This document shows, one piece after another, positions 24,146 through 33,522 of a DNA stretch of 38,530 nt. The notes beneath the pieces were generated by a model. The model saw nothing but the letters and a program-made list of their open reading frames with translations. It made no database searches and was not told the DNA's origin. Every line of letters starts with the position of its first letter. Within the stretch, counting starts at the first letter, position 1. Both the position numbers and the translations under genes were made by a program. The stretch covers positions 1 through 38,530 of the forward strand of contig SBGD01000041.1 in the NCBI GenBank assembly GCA_006226775.1, given 5' to 3'. Origin of the DNA: Paracoccaceae bacterium. GTDB lineage: Bacteria; Pseudomonadota; Alphaproteobacteria; Rhodobacterales; Rhodobacteraceae.

Positions 24146-25093
24146 ATGGAGATCATGTTGGAGCAGGCCGAGCATCGAAGTCTCAACAAGAAAGCGGGAA
24201 TTGCCTCGGTCGGCGTGGCGGGCATTCTCGTGCTTGCCAAACTATGGGCTTTTGCCGCAACCGGCTCTCTCGCGATTGCAGCCTCCGCCGCAGACAGCGC
24301 GCTGGATTTGCTCGTTTCCGCCACGGCGTTCATGGCAATTCTCTATGCGGCACGACCGCCTGATGCTGACCATGCCTTTGGACACAGTTCCGCTGAAGAC
24401 CTTGCCGCGCTTGCGCAGGCCGTGGCCATTGCAGTGGCCGGCATTGCCATCGGACTCGCGGCCGTTAATCGGGTCACGAGTGGTGCTGCAACGGGGCTTC
24501 GCGCCGAAGGTGCCGGGCTTGTTGTCATGGGTCTTTCCGTCGTTCTGACACTTGCGCTTGTGCTCTTTCAACGACGGGTCGCGCGGCGCACGGGCAACCG
24601 CATCGTGGCCGCGGACAGTCTGCACTATCTTGGCGACCTGATCCCAAACCTAGGCGCCATCGTCTCGCTGATCGCGGCGCGGTATTTCGGCTTGGTCATT
24701 GTGGATACCCTCGTTGCCATTCTTGCGGCTGCCCTGATGATTGTCGGTGCCTTGCGTATCGGGAAGCAAGCCATCGACTCGTTGATGGACCGAAAGGCGC
24801 CCGATTCAGTCGAGGAGATCATCGTTGGTTTGACGCGGGAACATCCCGGCGTGCGCGATTTCCACGATCTGAAAACCCGGATGGCGGGCTCGCAGGTCTT
24901 CATCGTGCTGCATATCGAACTGGATGGCGATCAGACGCTTCGCGAGGCGCACGATGTGGGCGCGAATCTTCGCAGGCGCATCCTTGCTGCCTGTCCAAAT
25001 GCCGATGTCACCATCCACAAGGATGTGTGGGAGCCCGATTCCGCTTCCTCACGAACACCGCGTTCGCAAAAATCGGCGTCGCCCCATTGCTAA
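24146..25093 (+). CDS. Cation diffusion facilitator (CDF) transporter
   Basis: A 315-residue metal/proton antiporter of the FieF/MamB type. Six membrane segments (about residues 15-215) precede a cytoplasmic domain of about 85 residues (DRKAPDSVEEIIVGLTREHP to DVTIHKDVWEPD). Metal-site residues are visible: the paired Asp in AADSALDLL and the His/Asp of SLHYLGDLIPN, while PPDADHAFGHSSAED carries the conserved loop histidines. It should export divalent metal such as Zn, Fe or Cd. AGGAAAAG lies before the ATG. The extreme C-terminus (SSRTPRSQKSASPHC) runs into remnant sequence and may not be native. Confidence 0.88.
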   Translation: MEIMLEQAEHRSLNKKAGIASVGVAGILVLAKLWAFAATGSLAIAASAADSALDLLVSATAFMAILYAARPPDADHAFGHSSAEDLAALAQAVAIAVAGIAIGLAAVNRVTSGAATGLRAEGAGLVVMGLSVVLTLALVLFQRRVARRTGNRIVAADSLHYLGDLIPNLGAIVSLIAARYFGLVIVDTLVAILAAALMIVGALRIGKQAIDSLMDRKAPDSVEEIIVGLTREHPGVRDFHDLKTRMAGSQVFIVLHIELDGDQTLREAHDVGANLRRRILAACPNADVTIHKDVWEPDSASSRTPRSQKSASPHC

Positions 25094-25119
25094 GGCGCGG
25101 CAAGGGGGAACTGGCGGTC

Positions 25120-25357
25120 GGTTGGGCTGGCCATTGTTCATGGTGCCCGGGAAACCGGGAAAGCTGTCCCGATCCGCCAGAATCGGATCGGCGAGGAAGC
25201 GGACACCTTCGCATTCGATCCGCAGCGTTGCGTTGCGGATCTGGGTGATCTTGCTGCTGCTTCCGGGCATGGCCTCGTCTCCTTGAGCTGAGACGGAAAC
25301 CGCACTTCCGATGACGGCGGTCGCGGTCAGTGCCGGCATTTGCCTTCGGGAGATCAT
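25120..25357 (-). pseudogene. Truncated N-terminal part of an exported MBL-fold hydrolase
   Basis: From ATG at 25357 the frame encodes a signal-like N-terminus (MISRRQMPALTATAVIGSAV) and then ITQIRNATLRIECEGVRFLA, DPILADRDSFPGFPGTMNN, which resembles the start of UlaG/metallo-beta-lactamase-fold hydrolases. The catalytic HxHxDH segment is absent because the frame drifts into low-similarity text near 25130 and meets the 3' end of the CDF gene. Interpreted as a deletion remnant. Confidence 0.65.
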
Positions 25358-25378
25358 AAAGTTTCTCCCTATCCCCGG

Positions 25379-25517
25379 TCAGCGCGTGACGAAGGTATCT
25401 GTGGGAATGACCTCGCTGCTGAAGAAGGCGAGCGCCGCCAAAAGGGCCGCATGGACCTTGTCCGCAGGGACGGTCGTGCCGTCGAACAAGCGATGGACAT
25501 GGCGCTTCGGTATCCAT
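25379..25517 (-). pseudogene. C-terminal remnant of an unidentified gene
   Basis: On the - strand a frame ending at TGA (25379-25381) reads KRHVHRLFDGTTVPADKVHA, then ALLAALAFFSSEVIPTDTF. It looks like a real protein end, lying 22 bp upstream of the truncated MBL-fold gene, but it has no plausible start and I cannot name the family. It supports the idea that 25094-25680 is a decayed two-gene operon. Confidence 0.4.
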
Positions 25518-25685
25518 CTAGAAATCTCGTGTCGAGATAGCGCAAGTGCAAGAGCTTCCGCGAGGGTTCCTTTCGATCAGCCGACTTCGCAACCAGCTTT
25601 AATTTCTACGGCATCTTGTAACCGACCTCTTCCATACGCAATTCTGCGCGTAAGGCGGATCAACTGCCTGCGAGGGACGGTTGCC

Positions 25686-26606
25686 GTGGACTATCTCTAT
25701 CTGATCGGTGGCCTGGTCGGGCTGTTCTTTGGTGGCGAAGCCCTCGTCCGCGGCAGCGTGGGCATTGCCCGGCGCATGGCGATTTCGCCGTTGCTGATTG
25801 GCCTGACGGTCGTGGGCTTTGGCACCTCGACGCCCGAGCTCCTAGTGTCGGTCGATGCCGCGTTGCGGGGCGTCCCTGACATTGCCATCGGCAACATCGT
25901 CGGTTCGAACATCTGCAACATTCTCCTGATCGTTGGACTGTCGGCTCTGGTCTGGCCGATCAAGGTCATGGGGGCGACACTGCGCCGCGACACGGCCGTC
26001 ATGGTCGGGGCGGCGCTGCTGCTGGTGCCGGTATTCTATATGGCACAAATCGGACGACTTTCCGGTTTGCTGCTGGTGACTGGTCTGGCCGGTTATCTGA
26101 TCTGGGCCTATCGCCAGCCGGGTGAAGCAGTGGCCGACGATGACGGCGCGCCTGCACCTGCCTCGACAATCGTTTCGGTTCTTTGGGTCATCGGCGGATT
26201 GGTTGCCTTGATGGTGGGCGCGCGCTTCCTTGTAGATGGTGCAGTGAACATTGCCCGTGGCTACGGCATTTCCGAGGCCTTCATCGGTCTGACCATCGTC
26301 GCCGTCGGCACATCGTTGCCGGAACTTGCCACCTCGCTGATCGCTGCTTTCAAGCGTCAGTCGGAGATCGCCATCGGCAATATCGTCGGATCGAACATCT
26401 TCAACGTTCTGGGCATTCTGGGTGTGACCGCCTTGATCTCGCCGATCCCTGTGGCGTCGCGGTTCCTGACCTTCGATCTGCCAGTGATGATTGCCGCCTC
26501 GCTGGTGCTGACGGGCTTGCTGCTCAGCCGTCCGGTGATTGGGCGCAGCGTGGGCGTTGCGATGTTGGCTGGCTATGTGGCCTATGTCTGGGCGGCACAG
26601 GGATGA
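25686..26606 (+). CDS. Calcium/sodium antiporter, CaCA family (YrbG-like)
   Basis: A 306-residue membrane protein with about ten helices and the two diagnostic alpha repeats: GTSTPELLVSVDAALRG with AIGNIVGSNICN, and GTSLPELATSLIAAFK with AIGNIVGSNIFN. It exchanges Ca2+ for Na+ or H+ across the inner membrane. The GTG at 25686 is chosen because a GAGGGA site lies just before it and the protein then begins as relatives do (DYLYLIGGLVGLFFGGEALV); the frame is open further upstream but only through remnant sequence. Its stop overlaps the next start (ATGA). Confidence 0.9.
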   Translation: MDYLYLIGGLVGLFFGGEALVRGSVGIARRMAISPLLIGLTVVGFGTSTPELLVSVDAALRGVPDIAIGNIVGSNICNILLIVGLSALVWPIKVMGATLRRDTAVMVGAALLLVPVFYMAQIGRLSGLLLVTGLAGYLIWAYRQPGEAVADDDGAPAPASTIVSVLWVIGGLVALMVGARFLVDGAVNIARGYGISEAFIGLTIVAVGTSLPELATSLIAAFKRQSEIAIGNIVGSNIFNVLGILGVTALISPIPVASRFLTFDLPVMIAASLVLTGLLLSRPVIGRSVGVAMLAGYVAYVWAAQG

Positions 26607-26962
26607 TGAACCGGCGCGAGCATAGCGTCATGAGGCCGGGCGCGATCCTTTCGCGGCTGTTCCTTGTGCTGGCGCTGGCGCTATTCGGCACGCTGCAAGT
26701 CGATGCGGGACGCGCGGATTGGACGTCCAGCCCTGCGGCTGCACCCGACACCCCCACTTTGTCGGCGATCCTGACGGCGCAAGGCCAATGGGTGCGCGGG
26801 CAATTGCCGCAAGACGATACACCGGATTTCACACTGCCTGCGCTGGTCGATCCGGGGCAGGAAGAGTCTGTGACGCTCGCGGCTTCCCTTGAACAGGAAG
26901 CACCTCACTTTCCCTTCTCTATCGATATCCTTCCCCCGGTCCGGGGGCCGCCTGCGGTCTGA
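26603..26962 (+). CDS. Small exported hypothetical protein
   Basis: A 119-residue protein with an N-terminal hydrophobic segment (ILSRLFLVLALALFGTLQVD, about residues 13-32) that could be a signal peptide or anchor. The rest is Pro/Ala-rich and acidic, ending in FPFSIDILPPVRGPPAV. No family is recognised. Translationally coupled to the exchanger (ATGA) and 45 bp ahead of secDF, so it probably belongs to the same transcript and acts in the periplasm. Confidence 0.6.
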   Translation: MMNRREHSVMRPGAILSRLFLVLALALFGTLQVDAGRADWTSSPAAAPDTPTLSAILTAQGQWVRGQLPQDDTPDFTLPALVDPGQEESVTLAASLEQEAPHFPFSIDILPPVRGPPAV

Positions 26963-27007
26963 CCCTTCAACGTCAGACCATCATTCAGGCACAAAAGGAT
27001 ACCATAC

Positions 27008-29470
27008 ATGCGCCGTTCACCATGGGTCGTTGCGACCTATGCCGTCCTCCTGCTTTTCGCAGTTGCGACGGCCATCCCCAACTTCCTTTCCGAAAACTTC
27101 CGCAGCGCGCTGCCCGATTGGGCCAGCAGCCAGACCGTTTCGCTTGGCCTTGATCTGCAAGGCGGAGCGCATCTGTTGCTGGCTGTCGATCGTGCCGATC
27201 TGGCCGAAACGCGTCTTGATGAGTTGCGCCAGACGCTGATCGCCGAGATGCGCGAGCGTGAGCTGAACCCCGCCACGATCCGCATCAACGGCGGTGAATT
27301 ATCGGCTTTGGGCAACGAGGCGCTGAAAGCAGCGCTTCAGACCATTGCCGCCACCAATGCCGGGCCGGGTGCCCCGCCAGATTTCACAGTGCATCTGTCC
27401 GAGGGGGTGCTGCGGCTGACCCTGACCGAGGCCGGACTGGACCGCGCAGCCGCTGCTGCTGCCGACAGCAGTCTCGAAGTGATCCGCCATCGTGTCGATC
27501 AGGTTGGCGTGTCCGAACCCGTTATCAGTCGGGTTGGCAAAGACCGCATACTCGTCCAGATGCCGGGGGTCGAGAACCCGGCACAATTGCGCGAACTGTT
27601 GGGCTCGACGGCAAAAATGAGCTTTCAGATGGTCGCGCCCGGACCCGGTCAAGGTATTTCCCTGTTGCAAATGCGGGACGGCAGCGGCGCGATCCCGGTC
27701 GAGGATCGCATCGCGCTTTCGGGCGACCGGCTCGACCGGGCGGCCTCCGCCTTCGATCCACAGACCGGGCGACCCATGGTGATCTTTGCCTTTGACCGGC
27801 AAGGGGGCGCGAGCTTTGCCAAGATCACCGCAGCCAATATCGGCCAGCGTTTTGCCGTTGTGCTCGATGGCGAGGTGCTGACTGCACCGGTTATCCAAAC
27901 CGCCATTCCCGGCGGTCAGGGGCAGATCACCGGCGACTTCACACCTGAAGAGGCGCAGACGCTGGCAGTGCTGCTGACGTCTGGCGCGCTTCCCGCCTCG
28001 CTTGACGTGGTTGAAGAACGCAGTGTCGGCGCAGCGCTTGGCGCGGATTCGATTCGGGCCGGGCTGATCACCGGTGTCATCGGATTGGCGCTGGTGGTCA
28101 CTATTATGGTCGGTCTTTACGGCGCATGGGGACTGCTTGCCAGTGGCGTTCTGGGGTTGAATGTGATGCTGACATTGACCGCGCTTGGGTTGCTTGGTGC
28201 CACTTTGACCCTGCCGGGGATTGCCGGGATCATCTTGTGCCTTGGGATCGCAGTGGACAGCAACATCCTGATCTTCAGCCGGGTTCGTGAAGAAACCGCC
28301 AAGGGTGCCAACGGGATCGCAGCCTTGACACAGGGCTATGCGCGGGCCTGGGCGACGATCCTCGACGCCAACATCACCACGCTTCTGGCAATGCTGCTGT
28401 TGTTCCTGTTCGGCGCGGGGGCCATCCGGGGCTTTGCCATCACCATGAGCCTTGGCATCGTAATCTCGATGTTTACGGCCGTGGTGCTGATGCGGTTCAT
28501 GATGGAGGCACTGGTCCGTCGCCGCAAGACTGCGCAACTGGCCATCAAACCGCTGATAGGCCGGGTGCCGGCGCCGGGAAAACTGTCGTTCATGAAGCGC
28601 GGGCGCCTGGCGCTGGCGGTGTCGGCAGTGCTGTCTGTTGGATCGCTCGGCCTGCTCGTCATGCCGGGGCCGAACTTCGGCATTGATTTCACCGGTGGGG
28701 TGCAGATGACCCTGCGCTCGGATGCACCCGTGCCGCTGTCCGATCTGCGTGCGGCGATCACCGCTCAGGTGCCGGGCGACGCCAGCCTGCAAGCCTTCGG
28801 CGAACCCAACGAGGCGCTGATCCGGGTGCAGGGCCAGGTAGGACAGGCGACGGTCGAAGCCGTCGAACAGGTGGCGGCACAGGTCATCCCCGATGCCACT
28901 TTCGATCAAATCGATCTGGTCGGCCCGACGATCGGCGGAGAATTGGCGACCACCGGCCTGCTGGCACTCGGGCTCGCTGTACTGGCAATGCTTGCCTATA
29001 TCTGGGTGCGCTTTGAATGGCACTTTGCGGCAGGCGCGATCGCCGTACTTTTCCTGGACGTGACCAAGACCTTTGGCGTTATTGCCTTGATGGGATGGGA
29101 GGTGAACCTTGTTACGATTGTCGCGCTACTGACGTTGATCGGCTATTCGGTAAACGACAAGGTCGTCGTCTATGACCGGATCCGCGAACATCTGGCCGAT
29201 GGCGGCGACGAACCGTTGGAAGATGTCATCGACCGGAGCCTCAATCAGGTTCTGGCACGTTGCATCTTCACCTCCGGCACCACGCTTGCAGCGATCCTGC
29301 CAATGGCGATCTGGGGTGGTCCGGCTGTCGCGGGTTTTGCCTGGCCGATGATTGCGGGTGTGGTAATCGCGACGGGGTCATCGCTGTTCGTTTCGGGTCC
29401 GGTTCTCACTTGGCTGGCCACACGAATACCTGCCGCGACGAGCGGCCAGACATTCGAGCAAGTCGGCTAG
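27008..29470 (+). CDS. secDF: Protein translocase subunit SecDF (fused)
   Basis: An 820-residue fusion of SecD (about residues 1-510) and SecF (about 530-815). SecD signatures: SLGLDLQGGAHLLLAV (about 44-60), RHRVDQVGVSEPVISRVGKD and the membrane motif GIAVDSNILIFSRVREE. SecF signatures: NFGIDFTGGVQMTL and YSVNDKVVVYDRIREH. The complex uses proton-motive force to pull proteins through SecYEG on the periplasmic side. Rhodobacteraceae, as I remember, normally carry separate secD and secF, so this fused gene between transporters may be an extra copy. There is no yajC gene beside it. Confidence 0.9.
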   Translation: MRRSPWVVATYAVLLLFAVATAIPNFLSENFRSALPDWASSQTVSLGLDLQGGAHLLLAVDRADLAETRLDELRQTLIAEMRERELNPATIRINGGELSALGNEALKAALQTIAATNAGPGAPPDFTVHLSEGVLRLTLTEAGLDRAAAAAADSSLEVIRHRVDQVGVSEPVISRVGKDRILVQMPGVENPAQLRELLGSTAKMSFQMVAPGPGQGISLLQMRDGSGAIPVEDRIALSGDRLDRAASAFDPQTGRPMVIFAFDRQGGASFAKITAANIGQRFAVVLDGEVLTAPVIQTAIPGGQGQITGDFTPEEAQTLAVLLTSGALPASLDVVEERSVGAALGADSIRAGLITGVIGLALVVTIMVGLYGAWGLLASGVLGLNVMLTLTALGLLGATLTLPGIAGIILCLGIAVDSNILIFSRVREETAKGANGIAALTQGYARAWATILDANITTLLAMLLLFLFGAGAIRGFAITMSLGIVISMFTAVVLMRFMMEALVRRRKTAQLAIKPLIGRVPAPGKLSFMKRGRLALAVSAVLSVGSLGLLVMPGPNFGIDFTGGVQMTLRSDAPVPLSDLRAAITAQVPGDASLQAFGEPNEALIRVQGQVGQATVEAVEQVAAQVIPDATFDQIDLVGPTIGGELATTGLLALGLAVLAMLAYIWVRFEWHFAAGAIAVLFLDVTKTFGVIALMGWEVNLVTIVALLTLIGYSVNDKVVVYDRIREHLADGGDEPLEDVIDRSLNQVLARCIFTSGTTLAAILPMAIWGGPAVAGFAWPMIAGVVIATGSSLFVSGPVLTWLATRIPAATSGQTFEQVG

Positions 29471-29478
29471 GCGAGACA

Positions 29479-29508
29479 TGCACCGGGCGCTTTCATGCTC
29501 CCGGTGCA
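29479..29508 (+). terminator. Hairpin after secDF, possible terminator
   Basis: A perfect 9-bp stem TGCACCGGG/CCCGGTGCA with a 12-base loop starts 9 bp after the secDF stop. There is no clean T run, so termination strength is doubtful. Confidence 0.5.
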
Positions 29509-29553
29509 GTTGGCCGAGCTGCGCCCATGTATTCTCCTTCCATAAGGCAAATC

Positions 29554-30240
29554 ATGTTTACACGAACGGAGGCCACTGATCTCGCCCTGGTCCAGAGCGC
29601 ACCCGATCCGGACGGCGATCGCAAACCAAGGCGACTGTCAGACATCCTCCAGGAAATTTCTGATGTCCCAGCTAGTCGCGATCAGCGCATTTCAGTTGGT
29701 GACCTAATTGAAGGTTTCGGAAACCGTGCCTTCGGGGCACTGCTCTTCATCTTCGCGGTGCCGGTCGCCTTGCCCATCGCGATCCCCGGTATCTCGGCAG
29801 TGCTCGGCGCACCTCTGCTTTTTCTGTCCTGGCAATTGATGCGCGGGCGTGAGCAGCCCTGGCTTCCTGCGATGATGCGTAGCAGATCCTTTCGGCGTGT
29901 AGATTTCGCGAGGATGCTTCATCGTGTCTTGCCGTCGATCCGGCGCGTAGAGCGCCTGGTCGGTCCGCGGCTGATCTGGTTGACCAGCGGGCGCGGTGAG
30001 CAGGTCATTGGCTTCTTTGCCTTCGTTCTTGCCGTGGTTCTGTTTCTACCGATTCCGTTGGGAAACACCGTTCCAGCCCTGTCAATCGCAATCCTGGCGC
30101 TGGCAGTTCTGGAGCGGGACGGGGTTGCAGCGATTGTCGGGACGCTTGTTGGGGTCGCCGGACTTGGGGTCGTGTCTGGCGTTGTCGTTGCTTTGATCAA
30201 GGGCGCGATCTTTATCGTTCAATCGGTTATTTTGTTTTGA
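29554..30240 (+). CDS. ExoD family membrane protein
   Basis: A 228-residue protein with several membrane segments. LSDILQEISD with GDLIEGFGNRAFGALLFIFA, then PVALPIAIPGISAVLGAPLL and a C-terminal VALIKGAIFIVQSVILF, are typical of ExoD (named from Rhizobium exopolysaccharide mutants, biochemical role unclear). An AAGG site precedes the ATG at 29554; upstream in-frame starts would run into the secDF 3' end. Followed after 76 bp by the DASS transporter, in the same direction. Confidence 0.85.
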   Translation: MFTRTEATDLALVQSAPDPDGDRKPRRLSDILQEISDVPASRDQRISVGDLIEGFGNRAFGALLFIFAVPVALPIAIPGISAVLGAPLLFLSWQLMRGREQPWLPAMMRSRSFRRVDFARMLHRVLPSIRRVERLVGPRLIWLTSGRGEQVIGFFAFVLAVVLFLPIPLGNTVPALSIAILALAVLERDGVAAIVGTLVGVAGLGVVSGVVVALIKGAIFIVQSVILF

Positions 30241-30316
30241 TCGCAACAAGCCGAAGTGCATGGATCGACAGATTGCAGTATCGTAAGAGTTTGGGCGCGC
30301 GGAGTGAGACAGTACC

Positions 30317-32107
30317 ATGCCAGCCGATCTGATTATTCTGGCCCCCTATGCTGCAATTCTCCTGCTGATCGGGGTTTTTATTGCCTTCGCACTGGAAATC
30401 CAGCAACCAGAGATTGTCGCGTTCTGTGGAGCCGTTGCTGCTCTTGCGATCGGACTTGTCGGACCGGACGATGTGCTTGCATCGCTCGCCAATCCGGCAC
30501 CCGCGACGATCGGAGCTATGTTCGTGCTGAGCGCTGCATTGGTCAGAACAGGCGTTCTCGAAAGCGTAAGCGGCATCCTCGGTCGATATTCGTCAACGCA
30601 TCCGAAGCTGACGATCGGCGTGTTTCTCGGGTCGGCTGCCGTCGCTTCGGCATTCATGAACAACACGCCGGTCGTCATGGTGCTGATTCCGGTCGTGATG
30701 ACGCTTGCGCGCGAGATGAAGGTTGCGGCATCTCACCTGCTGATTCCTTTGTCATACATGGTCATCCTTGGCGGAACCTGTTCACTGATCGGGACATCCA
30801 CGAACCTGTTGGTCGATGGGGTCTCCCGAGATCTTGGTCTAGTGCCATTCGGCATTTTCGAGATTGCGCCCCTCGGGATAATTGTCGCCGTGGTTGGTGC
30901 GGCTTTTCTTGCTATCGCGGCGCCGCGACTTCTTCCAGTCCGCCAGACGGTCGGATCCAGTCTGCCGAAGCGAGATCAGCGCCGCTGGCTCGTAGAGATG
31001 TTTATCCCCGTTGGATCGCCACTGCTCGGCACTGCGCCTATGAAGATCGAGGCGTTCAGAAGTGGAGGCAGCCGGGTCATTGATCTCGTGCGTGGCGAGG
31101 TTTCACATCGTCAGATGCTGGACGATACCGCGCTCGAGGCGGGCGATATCGTCGTGCTTGCCACTAATAAGGCCGAACTCATGGGGTTCCGCGACGGCGC
31201 AGTGGCGGGAAAGGCGATTGCCGGCACCGTGCCGTCGGCGGCCCGGCGCACCTCCGTAGTCGAGGTTCTGGTGGGGCCGAATACTCGGGCTCTTCACAAA
31301 GTGATTGGGCGTCTGCACTGGCGACGGCGCTTTGGCGTCTATCCCATGGCGCTGCACCGAGGCGGCACGGCGCTCGACATGCGCCTGTCGATGATGCGCC
31401 TCGCGGTGGGCGACACACTGCTGCTGGACGGCACGGCGGACGACATCGCCCGACTGGTCGAGGAGGAGCGCCTGATCATGCTGTCGCCGGTCGCGGCGCG
31501 GGCCTTTCGCCGGTCGCGGGCACCGATCGCCATTGCGACGATGGCGGCCGTGGTCGTTCTTGCTGCATTGAACGTCGCGCCGATCCTGACGCTTGCCCTG
31601 GTCGGGGTCGCGATCGTGTTCCTGACAAAATGCATCGATGCAGACGAGGGGATCGGGTCCATCGATGGCCGCCTGCTCCTGCTGATCGTGTCCATGCTGA
31701 CCTTGGGGAGCGCGCTGGAACAATCCGGGGCACTGACGCTGATCGTCGAGGGGGTATCGCCGCTGCTGGCGACCGCGCGACCGATCGTGGCACTCCTGCT
31801 CGTCTACGCGCTGACCTCGATCCTGACGGAGCTGGTTACGAACAATGCCGTCGCGGTTCTCATGGCACCAATCGCAGCGGGCATTGCCTTGCAGCTTGGC
31901 CTCGACCCGCGCCCCTTCGTCGTTGCAGTCATGTTCGGCGCAAGCGCGAGCTTCGCGACGCCGATCGGGTACCAGACGAACACGCTCGTCTACAGTGCTG
32001 GCGGCTATCGGTTCCTCGACTTCATGAGGATCGGCGTGCCGATGAACATCATCATTGGCGCGGTGACTGTGCTTGTCATCCCGCTGATCTGGCCGCTTGA
32101 GACGTAG
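30317..32107 (+). CDS. DASS/SLC13 family anion transporter with internal TrkA-C domains
   Basis: A 596-residue transporter. Two membrane halves (about 1-205 and 400-596) carry the DASS signatures AFMNNTPVVMVLIPVV, GTSTNLLVDG, TELVTNNAVAVLMAP and TPIGYQTNTLVYSAGGY. Between them are two TrkA-C/RCK-C-like regions (about 220-385, ending GDTLLLDGTADDIARLVEEE), which likely bind a regulatory ligand. Substrates in this family are sulfate, dicarboxylates, citrate or other small anions; the exact one cannot be told. It marks the end of the conserved gene run before the island. Confidence 0.88.
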   Translation: MPADLIILAPYAAILLLIGVFIAFALEIQQPEIVAFCGAVAALAIGLVGPDDVLASLANPAPATIGAMFVLSAALVRTGVLESVSGILGRYSSTHPKLTIGVFLGSAAVASAFMNNTPVVMVLIPVVMTLAREMKVAASHLLIPLSYMVILGGTCSLIGTSTNLLVDGVSRDLGLVPFGIFEIAPLGIIVAVVGAAFLAIAAPRLLPVRQTVGSSLPKRDQRRWLVEMFIPVGSPLLGTAPMKIEAFRSGGSRVIDLVRGEVSHRQMLDDTALEAGDIVVLATNKAELMGFRDGAVAGKAIAGTVPSAARRTSVVEVLVGPNTRALHKVIGRLHWRRRFGVYPMALHRGGTALDMRLSMMRLAVGDTLLLDGTADDIARLVEEERLIMLSPVAARAFRRSRAPIAIATMAAVVVLAALNVAPILTLALVGVAIVFLTKCIDADEGIGSIDGRLLLLIVSMLTLGSALEQSGALTLIVEGVSPLLATARPIVALLLVYALTSILTELVTNNAVAVLMAPIAAGIALQLGLDPRPFVVAVMFGASASFATPIGYQTNTLVYSAGGYRFLDFMRIGVPMNIIIGAVTVLVIPLIWPLET

Positions 32108-32604
32108 CGTAGGCCAATGTGTGAGCGGAATGATTTTCTATTATTGGTCAAACGCTTGATGTGGAGACGATTGGGTTTTGCCCTCCTCCTCCGAAATGCT
32201 CAGAAGCTTCCAAGGCCACGCGGATCGCAAAAATTGTTACGATTCATAATTCCATCATTAGCATGAAATCCGGGAACGACACCTCGAGTCTCTCGTGCGC
32301 GTTTCGTTTTCTGAATGTTCGCTTTCGCAGTGGACCGCAACGCAGTAATTCAGGACGTCGCGGATTGACTGTTTATTGCGATGGGGCAATTGGGCGTGCC
32401 GAAGGGGCCAGCCTCCGACACGCCCCGAATGGAACGCGGCCGCCTGTGCGGCCGCGCAGTCGGCGAAACCTCAGCCGACCTAGTGGGCTCCGAACGGGTT
32501 CGCCGCCATCCCCACCGCCACGCTCGATCCGGCCCACTGTCCGGCGTCTCCCGCGGTCCCCGCGCTTGTCGGGTCCGGGTCCCCATCAGTTCTGGCCGCT
32601 TTGG
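32108..32604. other. Non-coding junction between the DASS gene and the ParB cassette
   Basis: No gene supported on either strand. It contains the left copy of a 13-bp direct repeat (32155-32167) and a perfect 9-bp hairpin with a 4-base loop (32435-32456, CGCGGCCGC/GCGGCCGCG) that may be a transcript-end structure for the minus-strand cassette, though without T run. Base composition changes here from coding GC-rich to mixed. Confidence 0.5.
32155..32167 (+). repeat. Direct repeat, left copy, candidate island edge
   Basis: CTTGATGTGGAGA is repeated exactly at 37468-37480. The two copies flank the recombinase/ParB/HTH/ParDE block. Confidence 0.4.
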
Positions 32605-33522
32605 TTATTCCGCTTCGGGCGGTGGGGTGGAGGCCATCTCAGTGATGGCTTGAAACTCCGTCAAAAACTCTGGTCGATGCTGCTTCAGATACCGGACGAT
32701 TCTGGCGTTCCCGAGCAGCTTTCCAAGATACGCTTTGATCACGGTGAGCTGCAGATGGTCCTGGCCGTAGGTGTCCTGGATCGAAGTGATCCCTTCCTGC
32801 AGCCGGGCCAGCTCGCGCTCCATGCGAGCCATGGCCTCGGGGGTGATGCCCTTCATCTTCTTGGGTTTCTTGGTGTCCGCCAGCTGCGCTTGAGGCGTTC
32901 CCGCCAAAATCGCCGAGATATACGCTGGCGAGTAATTGTTCGCGTTCATCATCAGCTCGGCGGCCTCGATCTGGCGCATGGCTTTCATCTTACGCAGGAT
33001 TTCGAACACGGAGGTCGCGCAGTGTTTGTCCTTCAGGATGCCGACGGCCTCTTCGCAAATCCCATCAAGAAGCTTGGCTTTGCGCACAATGCTTTGTCGG
33101 TTCAGGTCAAGGGCCAGAGCTAGCTTTTCTTCAGAGACACCGCGCTCGATGGCCTTACGGATCATCTTGTGCTCCTGGATAGGCGCAAGACGGCTGATCC
33201 GCTTGTTATAGGTGAAAGCCTCGTCGTCCGTGGAAATCAGGCATTCGACCTGTTCAATGCCGAGATCCTTCAACACCTCGATCCGGATATGCCCATCCAG
33301 CAGCATATAGGCGTCTTCCTCTCCCGTGGATCGTGTGACCACCGGTGGCTCGACCAGACCGACCTCCTTGATCGATGCGGTGATCTGGCGGTACTTGCGG
33401 CTAGATTTGACCGATGCGCTCAGCGCGCGCACGGGCAGGATGGCCTCTACCGGCACGGTGACGCAATCACTCTCAAAACCGAGCGCAACCGCGCCCGGGG
33501 TTTTGCGCTTGCCCCGGATCAT
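32605..33522 (-). CDS. ParB-like protein with RepB-type C-terminal domain
   Basis: A 305-residue protein. A ParB/Srx-type nuclease-like N-terminal region (about 20-105) has the motif VGLVEPPVVTRS followed by LLDGHIRIEVLKDLGI; a helix-turn-helix region follows (about 120-165, EKLALALDLNRQSIVRKAKL), then a RepB-like C-terminal part (LKDKHCATSVFEILRKMKA, AEFQAI-type helices) as in plasmid partition RepB. Its start overlaps the stop of the upstream ParB-like gene (ATGA). No ParA is present, so classic partition is unlikely. Confidence 0.82.
   Translation of the reverse strand: MIRGKRKTPGAVALGFESDCVTVPVEAILPVRALSASVKSSRKYRQITASIKEVGLVEPPVVTRSTGEEDAYMLLDGHIRIEVLKDLGIEQVECLISTDDEAFTYNKRISRLAPIQEHKMIRKAIERGVSEEKLALALDLNRQSIVRKAKLLDGICEEAVGILKDKHCATSVFEILRKMKAMRQIEAAELMMNANNYSPAYISAILAGTPQAQLADTKKPKKMKGITPEAMARMERELARLQEGITSIQDTYGQDHLQLTVIKAYLGKLLGNARIVRYLKQHRPEFLTEFQAITEMASTPPPEAE

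Noticed and set aside
27299-29023. A 574-codon - strand frame opposite secDF
   Set aside because: Mirror of the SecDF coding sequence; no motifs.
32161-33123. 320-codon + strand frame covering the DASS-ParB junction
   Set aside because: Its second half is antisense to the RepB-like gene and the first half is low complexity.
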